From positions 62,001 through 126,000 of the forward strand of contig CAXXXY010000007.1 in the NCBI GenBank assembly GCA_963667515.2: a stretch of DNA of 64,000 nt, given 5' to 3'. The stretch is from VYDC01 sp963667515 (GTDB lineage: Bacteria; Chloroflexota; Dehalococcoidia; UBA2979). The first letter of the stretch is position 1. Every line of letters begins with the position of its first letter. This document shows, in pieces, positions 18,588 to 29,150 of the stretch. Under the pieces are notes generated by a model. That model ran no database searches. It was not told the DNA's origin and saw nothing but the letters and a program-made list of their open reading frames with translations. A program made the translations under genes and the position numbers.

Positions 18588-19227
18588 CTAGTCGGCACGC
18601 AACTCGGCGAGGCCGTGCTGGGCGGCGTAGAGCGCCGCCTGCGTCCGGCTCCGCACGCCGAGCTTGGCCAGCAGGCTGCTGACGTGTGTCTTCACCGTCT
18701 TGTCGCTGATATCCAGCAGACGCGCGATCTCCTTGTTCGCCAGGCCCCGCGCGAGCGCCCGCAGAACCTCCGACTCGCGGTCGGGCAGCTCCTCGCTCGT
18801 CTCGGGAGCGCGCACCTCGCGCATCAGCCGCGCGGCCGCGGCGGGGGAGAGCTGCACCTGTCCCGCGGCGGCAGCCTTGATCGCGCGGCGCAGCTCGTCC
18901 GACTGCGTGTCCTTGAGCAGATACCCGATGGCGCCCGCCTTCACCGCTCCGACGACCGAGGCGTCCTCGAGGACGCTAGTGAGCGCGATGACTTCGGTGT
19001 CGGGCAGCTCCGCGCGAATCTCGCGGAATCGCGGTGATCCCGTCCTTCACCGGCATCACGAGGTCCATGAGCACGACATCCGGACGCAGCGCGCGGGCTT
19101 GCTCGACGGCCTCTTCGCCGTCGGCTGCCTCGCCTACCACCTCCAGCTCCTCATCGAGGCCGAGGAACATGCGGAGGCCCTGCCTGACGACGGCGTGGTC
19201 GTCGGCGAGGAGGATGCGAATGACCAT
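18588..19227 (-). pseudogene. NarL/LuxR-type response regulator, frameshifted
   Basis: The receiver begins IRILLADDHAVVRQGLRMFL (acidic DD), with the phospho-Asp in PDVVLMDLVMPVKDG. Near 19030 one extra base after GITAI shifts the frame to an early TAG. The other frame continues REIRAELPDTEVIALTSVLED and GAIGYLLKDTQ, then the LuxR helix-turn-helix (LPDRESEVLRALARGLANKEIA, SDKTVKTHVSSLL) to TAG 18588. It is about 212 residues when repaired. It lies 3 bases upstream of the kinase start, so RR and kinase form one minus-strand operon and both are broken. ATG 19227 follows a GAGG box. Confidence 0.88.
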
Positions 19228-19440
19228 GGCAATCCTCGCGCCCGCGCCTGAGAGACGCGCGAACTGTACGCGTTGGCGCGGGCGACCGGGGCTCTGTCGA
19301 CGCCGCACGTCGTAGGTCGCCTAGCACGCAACGATGTCCCGCCCGACACGCGGCGGCCGAGCTCCCTCGGCCGAAGGTCGCAGACCGCGTCGAGTCCGAT
19401 CGCCGATTCCTACCGGGCCGGCGCTGCGTACAACTCTTTC

Positions 19441-19812
19441 ATGAAACCAATCAGGCTGCTCGTGGCAGCCGGCGACGTGAGTCTGCTCTGTGGGCTCCGG
19501 ATGCGGCTCGAGATCGAGGCCGGCTTCGCGATCGTCGGTGCGGCCGCGGCACTCGATGATGTTGGGCGGCTCGCTCGCGGGCTCGCCCCCGACGTGGTCG
19601 TCGTCGACGCCGATACGTCGGCCCAGCCTGACGCCGCGACGGAGCTCGTGCGTTCCCTGGCCCCCACACACCGCGTCGTCGTGCTAGGCCTTCACGACGG
19701 GCGCGCCGCAAGGGCCGCTGCTCTCGAGGCGGGCGCGGCCGCCTTCGTCTCCAAGCACAGCCCGAGCAGCACGCTCGTCGCTGCCATACGCGACGCTATC
19801 CCAGATCCGTAG
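19441..19812 (+). CDS. stand-alone response-regulator receiver protein
   Basis: 123 residues, receiver domain only. It begins KPIRLLVAAGDVSLLCGLRM, where the usual acidic pair is reduced to GD. The likely phospho-Asp is in APDVVVVDADTS, and the end includes GAAAFVSKHSPSSTL with the conserved Lys. There is no output domain. It is divergent from the broken response regulator, so it may be a decayed paralogue or a phosphate-accepting partner of another kinase. The acidic pocket is incomplete, so phosphorylation is doubtful. Confidence 0.7.
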   Translation: MKPIRLLVAAGDVSLLCGLRMRLEIEAGFAIVGAAAALDDVGRLARGLAPDVVVVDADTSAQPDAATELVRSLAPTHRVVVLGLHDGRAARAAALEAGAAAFVSKHSPSSTLVAAIRDAIPDP

Positions 19813-19814
19813 CG

Positions 19815-19835
19815 CCCCTCACCGCGGGTGAGGGG
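19815..19835 (+). terminator. hairpin terminator after the receiver gene
   Basis: Stem CCCCTCACC/GGTGAGGGG (9 bp) with a 3-base loop, starting 3 bases after the TAG stop at 19812. It lacks a clear T-run. Confidence 0.7.
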
Positions 19836-20155
19836 GCAGATGCCGATCGCGTTGCGCCGCTCGCGGGTGCGAGCTGCGGCGCAGCTCCTCGCCGGATCGA
19901 CGCCGGCAAGCGCCCATCCGAGCGGAGCGGCACTGGAAGATCGGTGCGCCTAGTACGTAGGGCCGAGGCTGGTCGCCGTTGTGACCAGCAGGGCGCCCAC
20001 GTCTTCTCAGCGCCCGAACAGCGGCGTCGATACTTCTGGCACGCCCGTCGGTCACCTTCATGGTCACCTTCGCGGGCGACCTGCGGCGCCCGATGGCCAG
20101 CCGAATCGAACCTGCGGCGACCGCCTCCGACCCGTGGCGACCGACGGTCCTCGTG
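19836..20155. other. 320-base spacer without a supported gene
   Basis: A minus-strand frame with KVTDGRARSIDAAVRALRRRG looks partly protein-like but has no recognisable family and no clear start. The region is otherwise featureless and ends at the tRNA fragment. Confidence 0.35.
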
Positions 20156-20193
20156 TCCGAAGACTGATGCTCGATCCCCTGAGCTACCGGCGC
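20156..20193 (-). repeat. 5' fragment of tRNA-Arg (probable att scar)
   Basis: 38 bases match the 5' half of the tRNA-Arg at 10302-10377, from acceptor GCGCCGG to the anticodon loop TCTTCGGA, with one mismatch. The 3' half is absent. It has the same orientation as the intact tRNA and the same break point at the anticodon loop as the 6465 fragment. It marks a second attachment or excision event 10 kb away. Confidence 0.8.
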
Positions 20194-20357
20194 GGCAACA
20201 GCGAGCGCGTCGGCCGGCCGGGGCCCGCGGCGCGCTCCGGCACCGGGCGCGTCGAGCCGCTCTCGGCGCGAGCGCGCTGACGGCCCGCTGACGGCCTCCG
20301 CGGACCGCGGCCGCCGCTCGACTCCGACACTAGACTCTTACCGAGTGGCGACTGACC

Positions 20358-21120
20358 ATGCGGATCGTTCTTGCAGGCCCCGGGGGCCTGCGGGCGGGAG
20401 ACGCTGCCACCGTGAACGACCCAGCCCGCAAGCCGCTCGCCGCACGGGATGCGCGAGGCGCGTCCGGCCCGATGGGGAGCTGGGTCGTCGAGGCACTCAA
20501 GGCGGGGGTGGCCGTCGTCAGCCTCGACCCCGCGCGCGCCGGTCACATCGAGTTCGCGAACGGGACGCTCGCGGCGATGGTCGGCTCCACGGTGCAGGAG
20601 CTGCTCGGGCAGCCGTGCTTCAATCTCGTGCCCACGGACCGTGATCGCGCGCGCGCCTACTTTCAGAAGATCGCCGCTGGCAGCACGCAGCACGTCGTGT
20701 GCCACCTCGCGGGAACGGGCGGGACGGCGGTCGTCGCCGACGTCCACGCGGGGCTGGTGCGGATCAACGGCGCTCAGTGCGCCGTTCTGGAGTTCCGCCG
20801 CTGGCGCTCGCAGAGGGCGGGGGAGCCGCACGGTCCGGCCAGCATCCGGCTGGATCTCGTCCGCTGCGAGGTGCGGGTGGGCACCACGGTCGTCCCGCTC
20901 TCACGGACGCAGTTCGAGGTGCTCGCCGTGCTGCTCGAGCGCCGCGGCGAGGTCGTGAGCCACGCGGCGCTGGCGCGAGCGGCGTGGGGGCGTGCAGCAG
21001 ATCGGCAGCTCACGCAACTTCATCGAGGCGGCGATCTCGCGCCTGCGGCGAGCGCTGCAGGTCGGGGGAGCGCCGGCCGTCATCGACACCGTCACCGGCC
21101 ACGGCTACGTGGTCCGCTAG
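20358..21120 (+). pseudogene. PAS plus winged-helix transcription regulator, frameshifted
   Basis: Residues ~45-140 look like a PAS fold (FANGTLAAMVGSTVQELLGQP, FNLVPTDRDRARAYF). The second half is an OmpR-type winged helix (VPLSRTQFEVLAVLLERRGEVV, then ARAAWG). At the run of five G at 20987-20991 the frame breaks. Removing one G gives AWGVQQIGSSRNFIEAAISRL, ending DTVTGHGYVVR and TAG at 21118. No receiver domain is present, so it would bind DNA in response to a PAS ligand. The homopolymer position makes a sequencing error or a reversible slippage switch as plausible as decay. Confidence 0.82.
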
Positions 21121-21256
21121 CGGGCGGCACGCCGCGCCCTCCCCTGGCGCCGCCCGGCTGCCGCGCTGCCTCGACGGTCGCCGCGCCGCACCTCGCCGGA
21201 TGCCCGAGAGTCGCCCCGCGGCAACGACGACGCCCGGAGCATCGAGGCGGGGCGCC

Positions 21257-22030
21257 CTAGCCCTCGGTCGTCGTCGGGCGGATCCCCGCAGCCAGCGCCC
21301 CCGTCGCCGCCGCGAGCTGCGCGAGGCCGACGATGGCCGCCGTCTCCACGCGCAGCATGCGCGGCCCCAGCGAGACGGGCCGCGCCCCCGCCGCCAGCCA
21401 GCGCTCGCGCTCCTCGGGCGCCCAGCCGCCCTCCGGCCCGACGAGCAGCGCCGCCGCCCCCCCCTTGTCGGACGGTGGCCCTGCCTCAGTCACAGAGGGC
21501 ACGAGCGCCTGCGCGATCGTCGAGGCGGCGGGCGGGTCGGCGAGCAGCAGCGTCGAGGCGCCCAGCACCTCGGCGCCCGCGCCGGGCGCGGCGGCGGCGA
21601 GCGCCGGCACGACGGCGCGGCCGCATTGCTCCGCGGCCTCGACGGCGACGCGGCGCCAGCGCTCCAGCCGGCCGGCGCCGGGCCGCAGCACCGCGCGGCC
21701 GGCGTCGAGCGCGACGAGCCGCGACGCGCCCAGCTCCGTCGCCTTCTCCACGAGCCAGTCGCCGCGCGAGCCGCGCGGGAAGGCGCAGCCCAGCACGAGC
21801 GGCCGCGGAGGCTCGGGGAGCGCGGCCACCGCAGCGCCCAGCGCGAGCGCGACCGCGCGTGCGGAGGCGGCCTCGACGGTGGCGTCGCGCTCGCGGCCGG
21901 CGCCGTCGAAGACGCGTAGCGCCGCGCCGGGGCGCAGCCGCCACACGTCGCGCACGCGGTGCGCCGCCGCGTCGGCGAGCGCCGCGCGCTCCCCCTCGAA
22001 GGCAGGCGCGGGGAGCCAGAGCCGGCGCAT
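21257..22030 (-). CDS. rsmE: 16S rRNA (uracil1498-N3)-methyltransferase
   Basis: 257 residues. SPOUT-fold methyltransferase that modifies U1498 of 16S rRNA. The N-terminal PUA-like part includes RRLWLPAPAF and HRVRDVWRLRPG. The C-terminal knot motifs are LLVGPEGGWAPEE and LGPRMLRVETAAI. The ATG overlaps the prmA stop (ATGA at 22030), so the two are translationally coupled. It is the last gene of the heat-shock operon and ends in TAG. Confidence 0.92.
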   Translation of the reverse strand: MRRLWLPAPAFEGERAALADAAAHRVRDVWRLRPGAALRVFDGAGRERDATVEAASARAVALALGAAVAALPEPPRPLVLGCAFPRGSRGDWLVEKATELGASRLVALDAGRAVLRPGAGRLERWRRVAVEAAEQCGRAVVPALAAAAPGAGAEVLGASTLLLADPPAASTIAQALVPSVTEAGPPSDKGGAAALLVGPEGGWAPEERERWLAAGARPVSLGPRMLRVETAAIVGLAQLAAATGALAAGIRPTTTEG

Positions 22031-23109
22031 CAGGCCGCCCCCGAGGGGGAGCGCGCGGCGCCGGCCGCGACCGCCACGTGGCAGCGCCACTCGCCCTCCG
22101 CCTCCACGCGCAGCGTGCGCAGCCCGGCGGCGAGCAGCGCGGCGCCCACCTCCGCCGCGTCGCGCGCGAGATAGCCCGCGGCGATCAGCACCCCGCCGGG
22201 GCGCAGCGCCCCCGCGAGCGCGGGGGCGAGCTCGCAGAGCACGGGGCGCGAGATGTTGGCGAGCAGCAGGTCGGCGGAGTCACGGGCGGGGGCGCCCCAC
22301 GGCCACTCTGCGCCCAGCGAGCCGACCGCCGCCATCACGCGCGCCATGACGCCGTTGCGCGCCGCGCTCTCGCGCGCCACGGCGATCGCCTCCGCGTCCA
22401 CGTCGAGCGCGCGCACCGAGGCGGCGCCCAGCCGCGCCGCCGCCACCGCGAGCACGCCCGAGCCCGTGCCGAGGTCGATTACGTCGGCGCCGGGCACGAG
22501 CTGGCGCTCGATCGCCACGAGGCAGAGCCGCGTGCTCTCGTGCTGGCCGGTCCCGAAGGCGCGGCCCGGGTCGAGCACGATCGCCAGCTCGCCGGGCGCG
22601 AGGGCGGGGCGATCCCACGGCGGGCAGAGCAGCAGCCGGCGGCCGACGCGCAGCGGGCGGTAGAAGCGCCGCCACTCCTGCGCCCAGTCGGGCGGCTCGA
22701 CGAGCGCCAGCTCCGGCGCGGCGCCCGCGGGAAGCACGAGCGCGTCGAGCGACGCGCGGGCGGCCGCGAGCGCCTCGGCCTGTGTCCCCGCCTCGTCGCC
22801 CGCCTCGCCACTCGCGGGCGCGGCGAGCCACGCGCGCACCTGCGCCGGCGCCGAGGCGTCGAGCTCGTAGGCGAAGTCGCGCGCGTCGTCGGTGAGCAGC
22901 ACCGGCTCGATGGAGGCGCCGCCCGCCGCGAGCGCGCCCAGCGCGGCGGCCACCGCCTCCGCGTCGGCGAGCGGGACGGCGACGCGCACTTCGATCCAGC
23001 GCTCAGGTGCGGTGGGGTGGGCCTCGGTCGGGTGGGCCTCGACGGAGCCGCGCTCGGCCCCGGGAGCGGCGCCACCGGGGACCGCGCCGCCCGGGGCCGC
23101 GTCGGCCAC
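22030..23109 (-). CDS. prmA: ribosomal protein L11 methyltransferase
   Basis: 359 residues, starting with GTG. A low-complexity Ala/Pro/Gly N-terminus precedes RWIEVRVAVPLADAEAV. The DWAQEWRRFYRPLRVGRRLL region and the GRAFGTGQHESTRLCL motif are characteristic of PrmA. The SAM-binding loop is VIDLGTGSGVLAVAA and the motif IV region LLLANISRPV. The start lies 4 bases after the dnaJ stop, so it is co-transcribed with dnaJ. Confidence 0.9.
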   Translation of the reverse strand: MADAAPGGAVPGGAAPGAERGSVEAHPTEAHPTAPERWIEVRVAVPLADAEAVAAALGALAAGGASIEPVLLTDDARDFAYELDASAPAQVRAWLAAPASGEAGDEAGTQAEALAAARASLDALVLPAGAAPELALVEPPDWAQEWRRFYRPLRVGRRLLLCPPWDRPALAPGELAIVLDPGRAFGTGQHESTRLCLVAIERQLVPGADVIDLGTGSGVLAVAAARLGAASVRALDVDAEAIAVARESAARNGVMARVMAAVGSLGAEWPWGAPARDSADLLLANISRPVLCELAPALAGALRPGGVLIAAGYLARDAAEVGAALLAAGLRTLRVEAEGEWRCHVAVAAGAARSPSGAA

Positions 23110-23113
23110 GCGG

Positions 23114-24232
23114 CTAGCCGAGGGCGTCGCGGATGCGGCCCAGCAGCGAGGCGCCGTCGCCCGGCACGGCGGGCGTCCCCAGCGACTCGGCGAGCTGCTG
23201 CATGAGCTCGCGCTGCTCGGCGGAGAGCTTCGTGGGCGTGACGACGTGGGCGCGCACGACGAGGTCGCCGCGGCCGGAGCCGCGCAGGTGCGGCACGCCG
23301 CGGTCGCGCAGCAGCAGCAGCTCGCCGTGCTGCGTGCCGGACTCGATCTCGAGCTCGACGGCGTCGCCCTCGAGCGTCGGCACCTCGACGGTGACGCCGA
23401 GCGCGGCCTGCGCCACGTTCAGCGGCAGCTCGTAGAGCAGGTCGTCCCCGGCGCGGCGGAAGTGCTCGTGCGGGCTCACGGCGAGCTGCACGTAGAGGTT
23501 GCCGGGCGGCCCGCCATGGCTGCCGGCGTCGCCCTCGCCCGAGAGCCGGATCTGGGAGCCGTCGTCGACGCCCGCGGGGATCTTCACCGTGCGCCGCGCC
23601 TCCACCCGCCGCTCGCCGCGACCGCGGCACTCGGCGCAGGGCTCGGTGACGATGCGCCCCTCGCCACGGCAGCGCGTGCACGTCGCGACGTTCACGAACT
23701 GCCCAAAGAGCGAGCGCTGCACGCGGCGGATCTCGCCCTGGCCCTCGCACTCGGGGCAGGTGGCGGGCTCCGTCCCGGCGCGCTGGCCGGTGGCGCGGCA
23801 CTCCGCGCAGCCCTCGACGCGGTCGAAGGCGAGCTCGTGCTCGACGCCGAAGACGGCCTCGGCGAAGTCGAGCTCCAGCTCGAGCCTCAGATCAGCGCCG
23901 CGCTGCGGGGCCGCGCGCCGCGAGGCCGTGCCGCGGAAGAACGCGTCGAAGATGTCGCCGAAGCCCGCGAAGCCCTCGAACCCCTGGAAGCCCTGCGCCT
24001 GCCCGCCGTTGACCCCGGCCGCGCCGAAGCGATCGTAGCGCCCGCGCTTCTCCGGGTCGGAGAGCACCTCGTAGGCGCTCGCGATCTCCTTGAAGCGGCC
24101 CTCAGCCCCCTCTTCCTTGTTGCGGTCGGGGTGGAACTCCATCGCGAGCTTGCGGAAGGCGCGCTTGATCTCCTCCTGCGAGGCCTCGCGGGAGACGCCG
24201 AGCGCGTCGTAGAGATCCTGCTGCGCGGTCAT
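23114..24232 (-). CDS. dnaJ: DnaJ co-chaperone (Hsp40)
   Basis: 372 residues. The J domain is at the N-terminus (DLYDALGVSREASQEEIKRAF, then FHPDRN with the HPD that activates DnaK). A Gly/Phe-rich linker follows (GFQGFEGFAGFGDIF). Four zinc-finger repeats are present: CAECRATG, CPECEGQG, CTRCRGEG and CAECRGRG. The C-terminal substrate-binding domains follow. ATG 24232, giving MTAQQDLY, fits family starts better than the GTG at 24256. It delivers unfolded proteins to DnaK and stimulates its ATPase. Confidence 0.95.
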   Translation of the reverse strand: MTAQQDLYDALGVSREASQEEIKRAFRKLAMEFHPDRNKEEGAEGRFKEIASAYEVLSDPEKRGRYDRFGAAGVNGGQAQGFQGFEGFAGFGDIFDAFFRGTASRRAAPQRGADLRLELELDFAEAVFGVEHELAFDRVEGCAECRATGQRAGTEPATCPECEGQGEIRRVQRSLFGQFVNVATCTRCRGEGRIVTEPCAECRGRGERRVEARRTVKIPAGVDDGSQIRLSGEGDAGSHGGPPGNLYVQLAVSPHEHFRRAGDDLLYELPLNVAQAALGVTVEVPTLEGDAVELEIESGTQHGELLLLRDRGVPHLRGSGRGDLVVRAHVVTPTKLSAEQRELMQQLAESLGTPAVPGDGASLLGRIRDALG

Positions 24233-24390
24233 CGAGCGAGCAGCGTTCCGCTGCACCCGAGGGGCTGCCGCTGCTGGTCGCGCTGCGTCGTCATCGGACT
24301 ATCAGTCTAGCGACTCCCTCGCTCGTGGCATCGGGGACGGCCCGCCCTCGCGCGCCTCTCGGCGGCCGCGCGAACGAGGCGGGCGCGCGC

Positions 24391-26307
<1,917 letters not shown>

Positions 26308-26394
26308 CGTCCGCACCTCTCCTCGGCGCGCCCACGGGCGGCGCCGCTCACTTCGTGCTCGCAGCGGCCGGCTCGACGGCCGGCCCTCGTCTCG

Positions 26395-27027
26395 CTACGT
26401 CCCGCCCACGCCTTCGCCCGCGCCCTCGAGGGCGCCCTCGGAGGCGCCCTCGGCATGCCCGTTCGAGGCGGGCTCGCCGTTGCCGACCACGACCCGCGCG
26501 GGCCGCACGACGTGCGATCCGGCCTCGAAGCCGCGCTGCACGACCGCCAGCACGCGGCCCTCGGGCCCCGGCTGGTAGGCGATCGACTCGTGCCGCAGCG
26601 GGTCGAAGGCCTCGCCCACGGCGGCGATCTCCGTCACGCCGCTGCCCTCGAGCAGCGCCGCGAAGTTCTGGCGCACCAGCCGCATCCCGTCCACCCAGGG
26701 GTGCTCCGTCAGCTCCTCGTGCTGGTCGATGGAGCCGAGCGCGCGGTCGAGGTCGTCCAGCACGCCGAGGTAGCCGCCGACCAGGCCCGCCAGCAGCTGC
26801 ATCCGCAGCTCGGCGCGCTCCTCGGCGGAGCGGCGGCGCAGGTTCTGATAGTCGGCGACGGCGCGCGCCCAGCGCTCGCGCACCTCCTCCAGCTCGGCCC
26901 GCAGCTCGCCGTCGCCCGCGGGCGCAGCGGGCGGATCGGCCGCGGCGGCCTGGTCGCCGGGCTCACCCGGCGCGGCGCCTGGGCCGGCGCTCCACGCGCC
27001 CGCCTCGTGCTCGGCGTTCGCCGGCAT
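26395..27027 (-). CDS. grpE: GrpE nucleotide-exchange factor
   Basis: 210 residues. A disordered N-terminus is followed by a long coiled coil (ELRAELEEVRERWARAVADYQNLRRR, shown in part). The beta domain includes FAALLEGSGVTEIAAVGEAFDP and ends VVQRGFEAGSHVVRPARVVVG. It releases ADP from DnaK. It lies 109 bases after hrcA in the same operon. Confidence 0.95.
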   Translation of the reverse strand: MPANAEHEAGAWSAGPGAAPGEPGDQAAAADPPAAPAGDGELRAELEEVRERWARAVADYQNLRRRSAEERAELRMQLLAGLVGGYLGVLDDLDRALGSIDQHEELTEHPWVDGMRLVRQNFAALLEGSGVTEIAAVGEAFDPLRHESIAYQPGPEGRVLAVVQRGFEAGSHVVRPARVVVGNGEPASNGHAEGASEGALEGAGEGVGGT

Positions 27028-27136
27028 CGCTCGTCCTCCCCGCGGCGTCGCTCGCCGCGCCCTCGATCGCCCTCGTTCGCCGCCCGCCCCCGCGCGCGCG
27101 CCGCTCGCCGCGTGGGCGCGGCCGCCGCTCGGGCCG

Positions 27137-28150
27137 CTAGGCCCGCGACTCGTGCAGCAGGCTCCCCATCAGCGCGGCCACGAAGCGCACGCGCGGGATG
27201 GTCCGCTCGTAGTGCATGCGGGTGGGACCGACGACGGCGAGCGTGCCGATCGCGTCGTCGTCGCCGTAGCGCGAGACCACGACGCTCCAGTCCTGCATCT
27301 CCGCGTCCGGGTTCTCCGAGCCGATCACGACGCGCGTGTCGCCCACGGCGTCGGGCTCGGCGACCTGCAGCAGCCGCCCCACCTCGTAGCTTTCGAGGCG
27401 GCGCACGGCGTCCAGCATCCGCTCGCCGGTGGCGAACTCGGGCTGCGCGAGCAGCGCCGGCAGCCCCTCCAGGAACGTCTCCTGCCAGCTACGGTGCTCC
27501 TCCGCGAGCTCCGCGACCGCGATCGCGGCCGCGGCGAGCTCGGCGTCCTCGATCGTCTCGGCCTCGCGGCGGATGCGCGCGGCGGCCCGGCCGATGACGT
27601 GCTCACCGAGCCGCTCGGCGCGCGCGTGCAGCGCGGCCTGCTCGGCGGGGGCGGAGAGCGGCAGCACGCGCTCGCGCACGGCGCCGTCGTCCATCACCGC
27701 CACCAGCAGCGCCGCGTCCGTGCGCAGCTGCACGAGCTGCACGTTGCGGATGCGCGGGAGCGGGCTGCGCGGCCGCGTCACGACCACCGCGTTCGTCACC
27801 GCGGAGGCGAGCACCGCGGCCGCAAGGGTCAGCCACTCGTCCAAGCTCCGCTCCGCCTGGTGGAACTGGTGCGCGATCGTGCGCGCCTCGTCCCGCTGAA
27901 GCGGCTCCTCCGTCATCAGCACCTCGACGTAGTAGCGGTAGCCGCGGTCCGAGGGGACGCGACCCGCCGAGGTGTGCGGGTGCGTGATGTAGCCCTCGTC
28001 TTCGAGCTTGGCGAGCTCGTTGCGCACGGTGGCGGGGGAGACGCCCAGACGGTGGCGCGCCACCAGCGCCCGCGAGCTCACGGGCAGCGCAGTGGCCACG
28101 TACTCGTCGACGACGAGGCCCAGCAGCGATTCGCGGCGTTCGGTCAGCAC
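27137..28150 (-). CDS. hrcA: heat-inducible transcription repressor HrcA
   Basis: 337 residues from GTG 28150, which is preceded by GGAGGTG at a good distance. An upstream in-frame GTG at 28270 would place coding sequence over the operator. The N-terminal winged helix is SPATVRNELAKLEDEGYITHPHTSAGRVPSDRGYR, seen as consecutive motifs. A GAF-like core follows, with VVIGSENPDAEMQDWSVV near the end and HYERTIPRVRFVAALM. It represses the operon by binding CIRCE at 28234 and is the first gene of hrcA-grpE-dnaK-dnaJ-prmA-rsmE. Confidence 0.95.
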   Translation of the reverse strand: MLTERRESLLGLVVDEYVATALPVSSRALVARHRLGVSPATVRNELAKLEDEGYITHPHTSAGRVPSDRGYRYYVEVLMTEEPLQRDEARTIAHQFHQAERSLDEWLTLAAAVLASAVTNAVVVTRPRSPLPRIRNVQLVQLRTDAALLVAVMDDGAVRERVLPLSAPAEQAALHARAERLGEHVIGRAAARIRREAETIEDAELAAAAIAVAELAEEHRSWQETFLEGLPALLAQPEFATGERMLDAVRRLESYEVGRLLQVAEPDAVGDTRVVIGSENPDAEMQDWSVVVSRYGDDDAIGTLAVVGPTRMHYERTIPRVRFVAALMGSLLHESRA

Positions 28151-28233
28151 CTCGGCGGCACCTCCGCTCGCGCGACCGGGGCCGCGCCTCTCGCCCACTC
28201 GCGCCTGCACCCCACGAGCGCCATCCCACGTGG

Positions 28234-28260
28234 CTGGCACTCGACGGTGGAGAGTGCTAA
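28234..28260 (-). promoter_or_regulatory. CIRCE operator of the heat-shock operon
   Basis: Plus-strand arms CTGGCACTC and GAGTGCTAA are separated by 9 bases, against the CIRCE consensus TTAGCACTC-N9-GAGTGCTAA. One arm is perfect and the other differs at two positions. It lies between the hrcA promoter and the hrcA start, the usual site for HrcA binding. Confidence 0.95.
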
Positions 28261-28270
28261 CCGGCCACAT

Positions 28271-28300
28271 ACTCTAGCGACGGGGGGCGAGGCTGGTCAA
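28271..28300 (-). promoter_or_regulatory. sigma-70-type promoter of hrcA operon
   Basis: On the minus strand, -35 TTGACC (28295-28300), an 18-base spacer and -10 TAGAGT (28271-28276). Transcription would begin just before CIRCE. The same boxes and spacing (TTGATC-18-TAGAGT) precede dnaA. Confidence 0.75.
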
Positions 28301-28352
28301 CGCGGCGGGTCACCTATACTGCGGGACGCTGGTCCCCCGACCGCCGCGGAGC

Positions 28353-29150
28353 GTGGCCCGCAACCGGCGGGCGATGGCCCGCCTCACGGATGCGGCCCCC
28401 TCGCGCGGGGACCGGGCGCGGATGGAGGGCGCGACGGCGCCGAGATCGGTCACCCCTGCCCCGCAGCGGCGCCCGCGGGCGGCGCCGGCGAACGGCGGCC
28501 TCGCGCCGGGCGGCCTCGCGGCGGGCGACGAGCCCGCGCCTAGCAGCGAGCCCGCGCCCAGCAGCAAGCGATCCGCGCTCTCCCGCGACCCCGGCGCCTT
28601 CGCGGAGCTCTACGAGGCCTACGCCGATCGCGTCTACCGCTACCTCCTGGCGCGCACCTCGCGCCCCGCCGACGCGGAGGAGCTGACCTCGCGCACCTTC
28701 CTGCAGGCGCTCGCCCACCTCGATCGCTACCGCGGGCGCGGCGCGGGATTCGGCGCGTGGCTGATGACGATCGCGCACAACCTGCTCGTGAACTGGTACC
28801 GCGATCGCGGTCGTCGCCCGCCGACCGCGCCGCTGGACGACGCGCTGGCGATACCGGCCGAGACGCCGGGCCCGGAGTCGAGCCTGCTGCGCAGCGAGCG
28901 GGTGCAGCGCGTGCGCGAGGCGATCGGCACGCTGACGCCGGAGCGGCAGCGGCTGGTCGCGCTCAAGTACGTGCACGGCCTGTCCAACGCGGAGATCGGC
29001 CGTATCATGGGCCGCAGCGAGGGGGCCGTGAAGGCGCTGCACCACCGCACCCTGCGGCAGCTCCAGGAGGAGCTCGCGGGGTGGGACGAGGCAGGCGGGG
29101 CCGCCCCGCACAGCCGCCGGGCCGCGGGAACGGGACGAGGACGCCGATGA
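28353..29150 (+). CDS. ECF-type RNA polymerase sigma factor
   Basis: 265 residues as read from GTG 28353; the first ~75 are low complexity and the true start may be later. Sigma region 2 is FAELYEAYADRVYRYLLAR with DAEELTSRTFLQALAHLDRYRG. Region 4 is LVALKYVHGLSNAEIGRIMGR followed by SEGAVKALHHRTLRQL. It would direct RNA polymerase to a stress or envelope regulon. No anti-sigma gene adjoins it; instead fabH overlaps its stop by 4 bases. A possible -10, TATACT, lies at 28315. Confidence 0.85.
   Translation: MARNRRAMARLTDAAPSRGDRARMEGATAPRSVTPAPQRRPRAAPANGGLAPGGLAAGDEPAPSSEPAPSSKRSALSRDPGAFAELYEAYADRVYRYLLARTSRPADAEELTSRTFLQALAHLDRYRGRGAGFGAWLMTIAHNLLVNWYRDRGRRPPTAPLDDALAIPAETPGPESSLLRSERVQRVREAIGTLTPERQRLVALKYVHGLSNAEIGRIMGRSEGAVKALHHRTLRQLQEELAGWDEAGGAAPHSRRAAGTGRGRR

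Noticed and set aside
28151..28270. N-terminal extension of HrcA from GTG 28270
   Set aside because: It would place coding sequence across the CIRCE operator. GTG 28150 has GGAGGTG upstream and gives the usual protein length.
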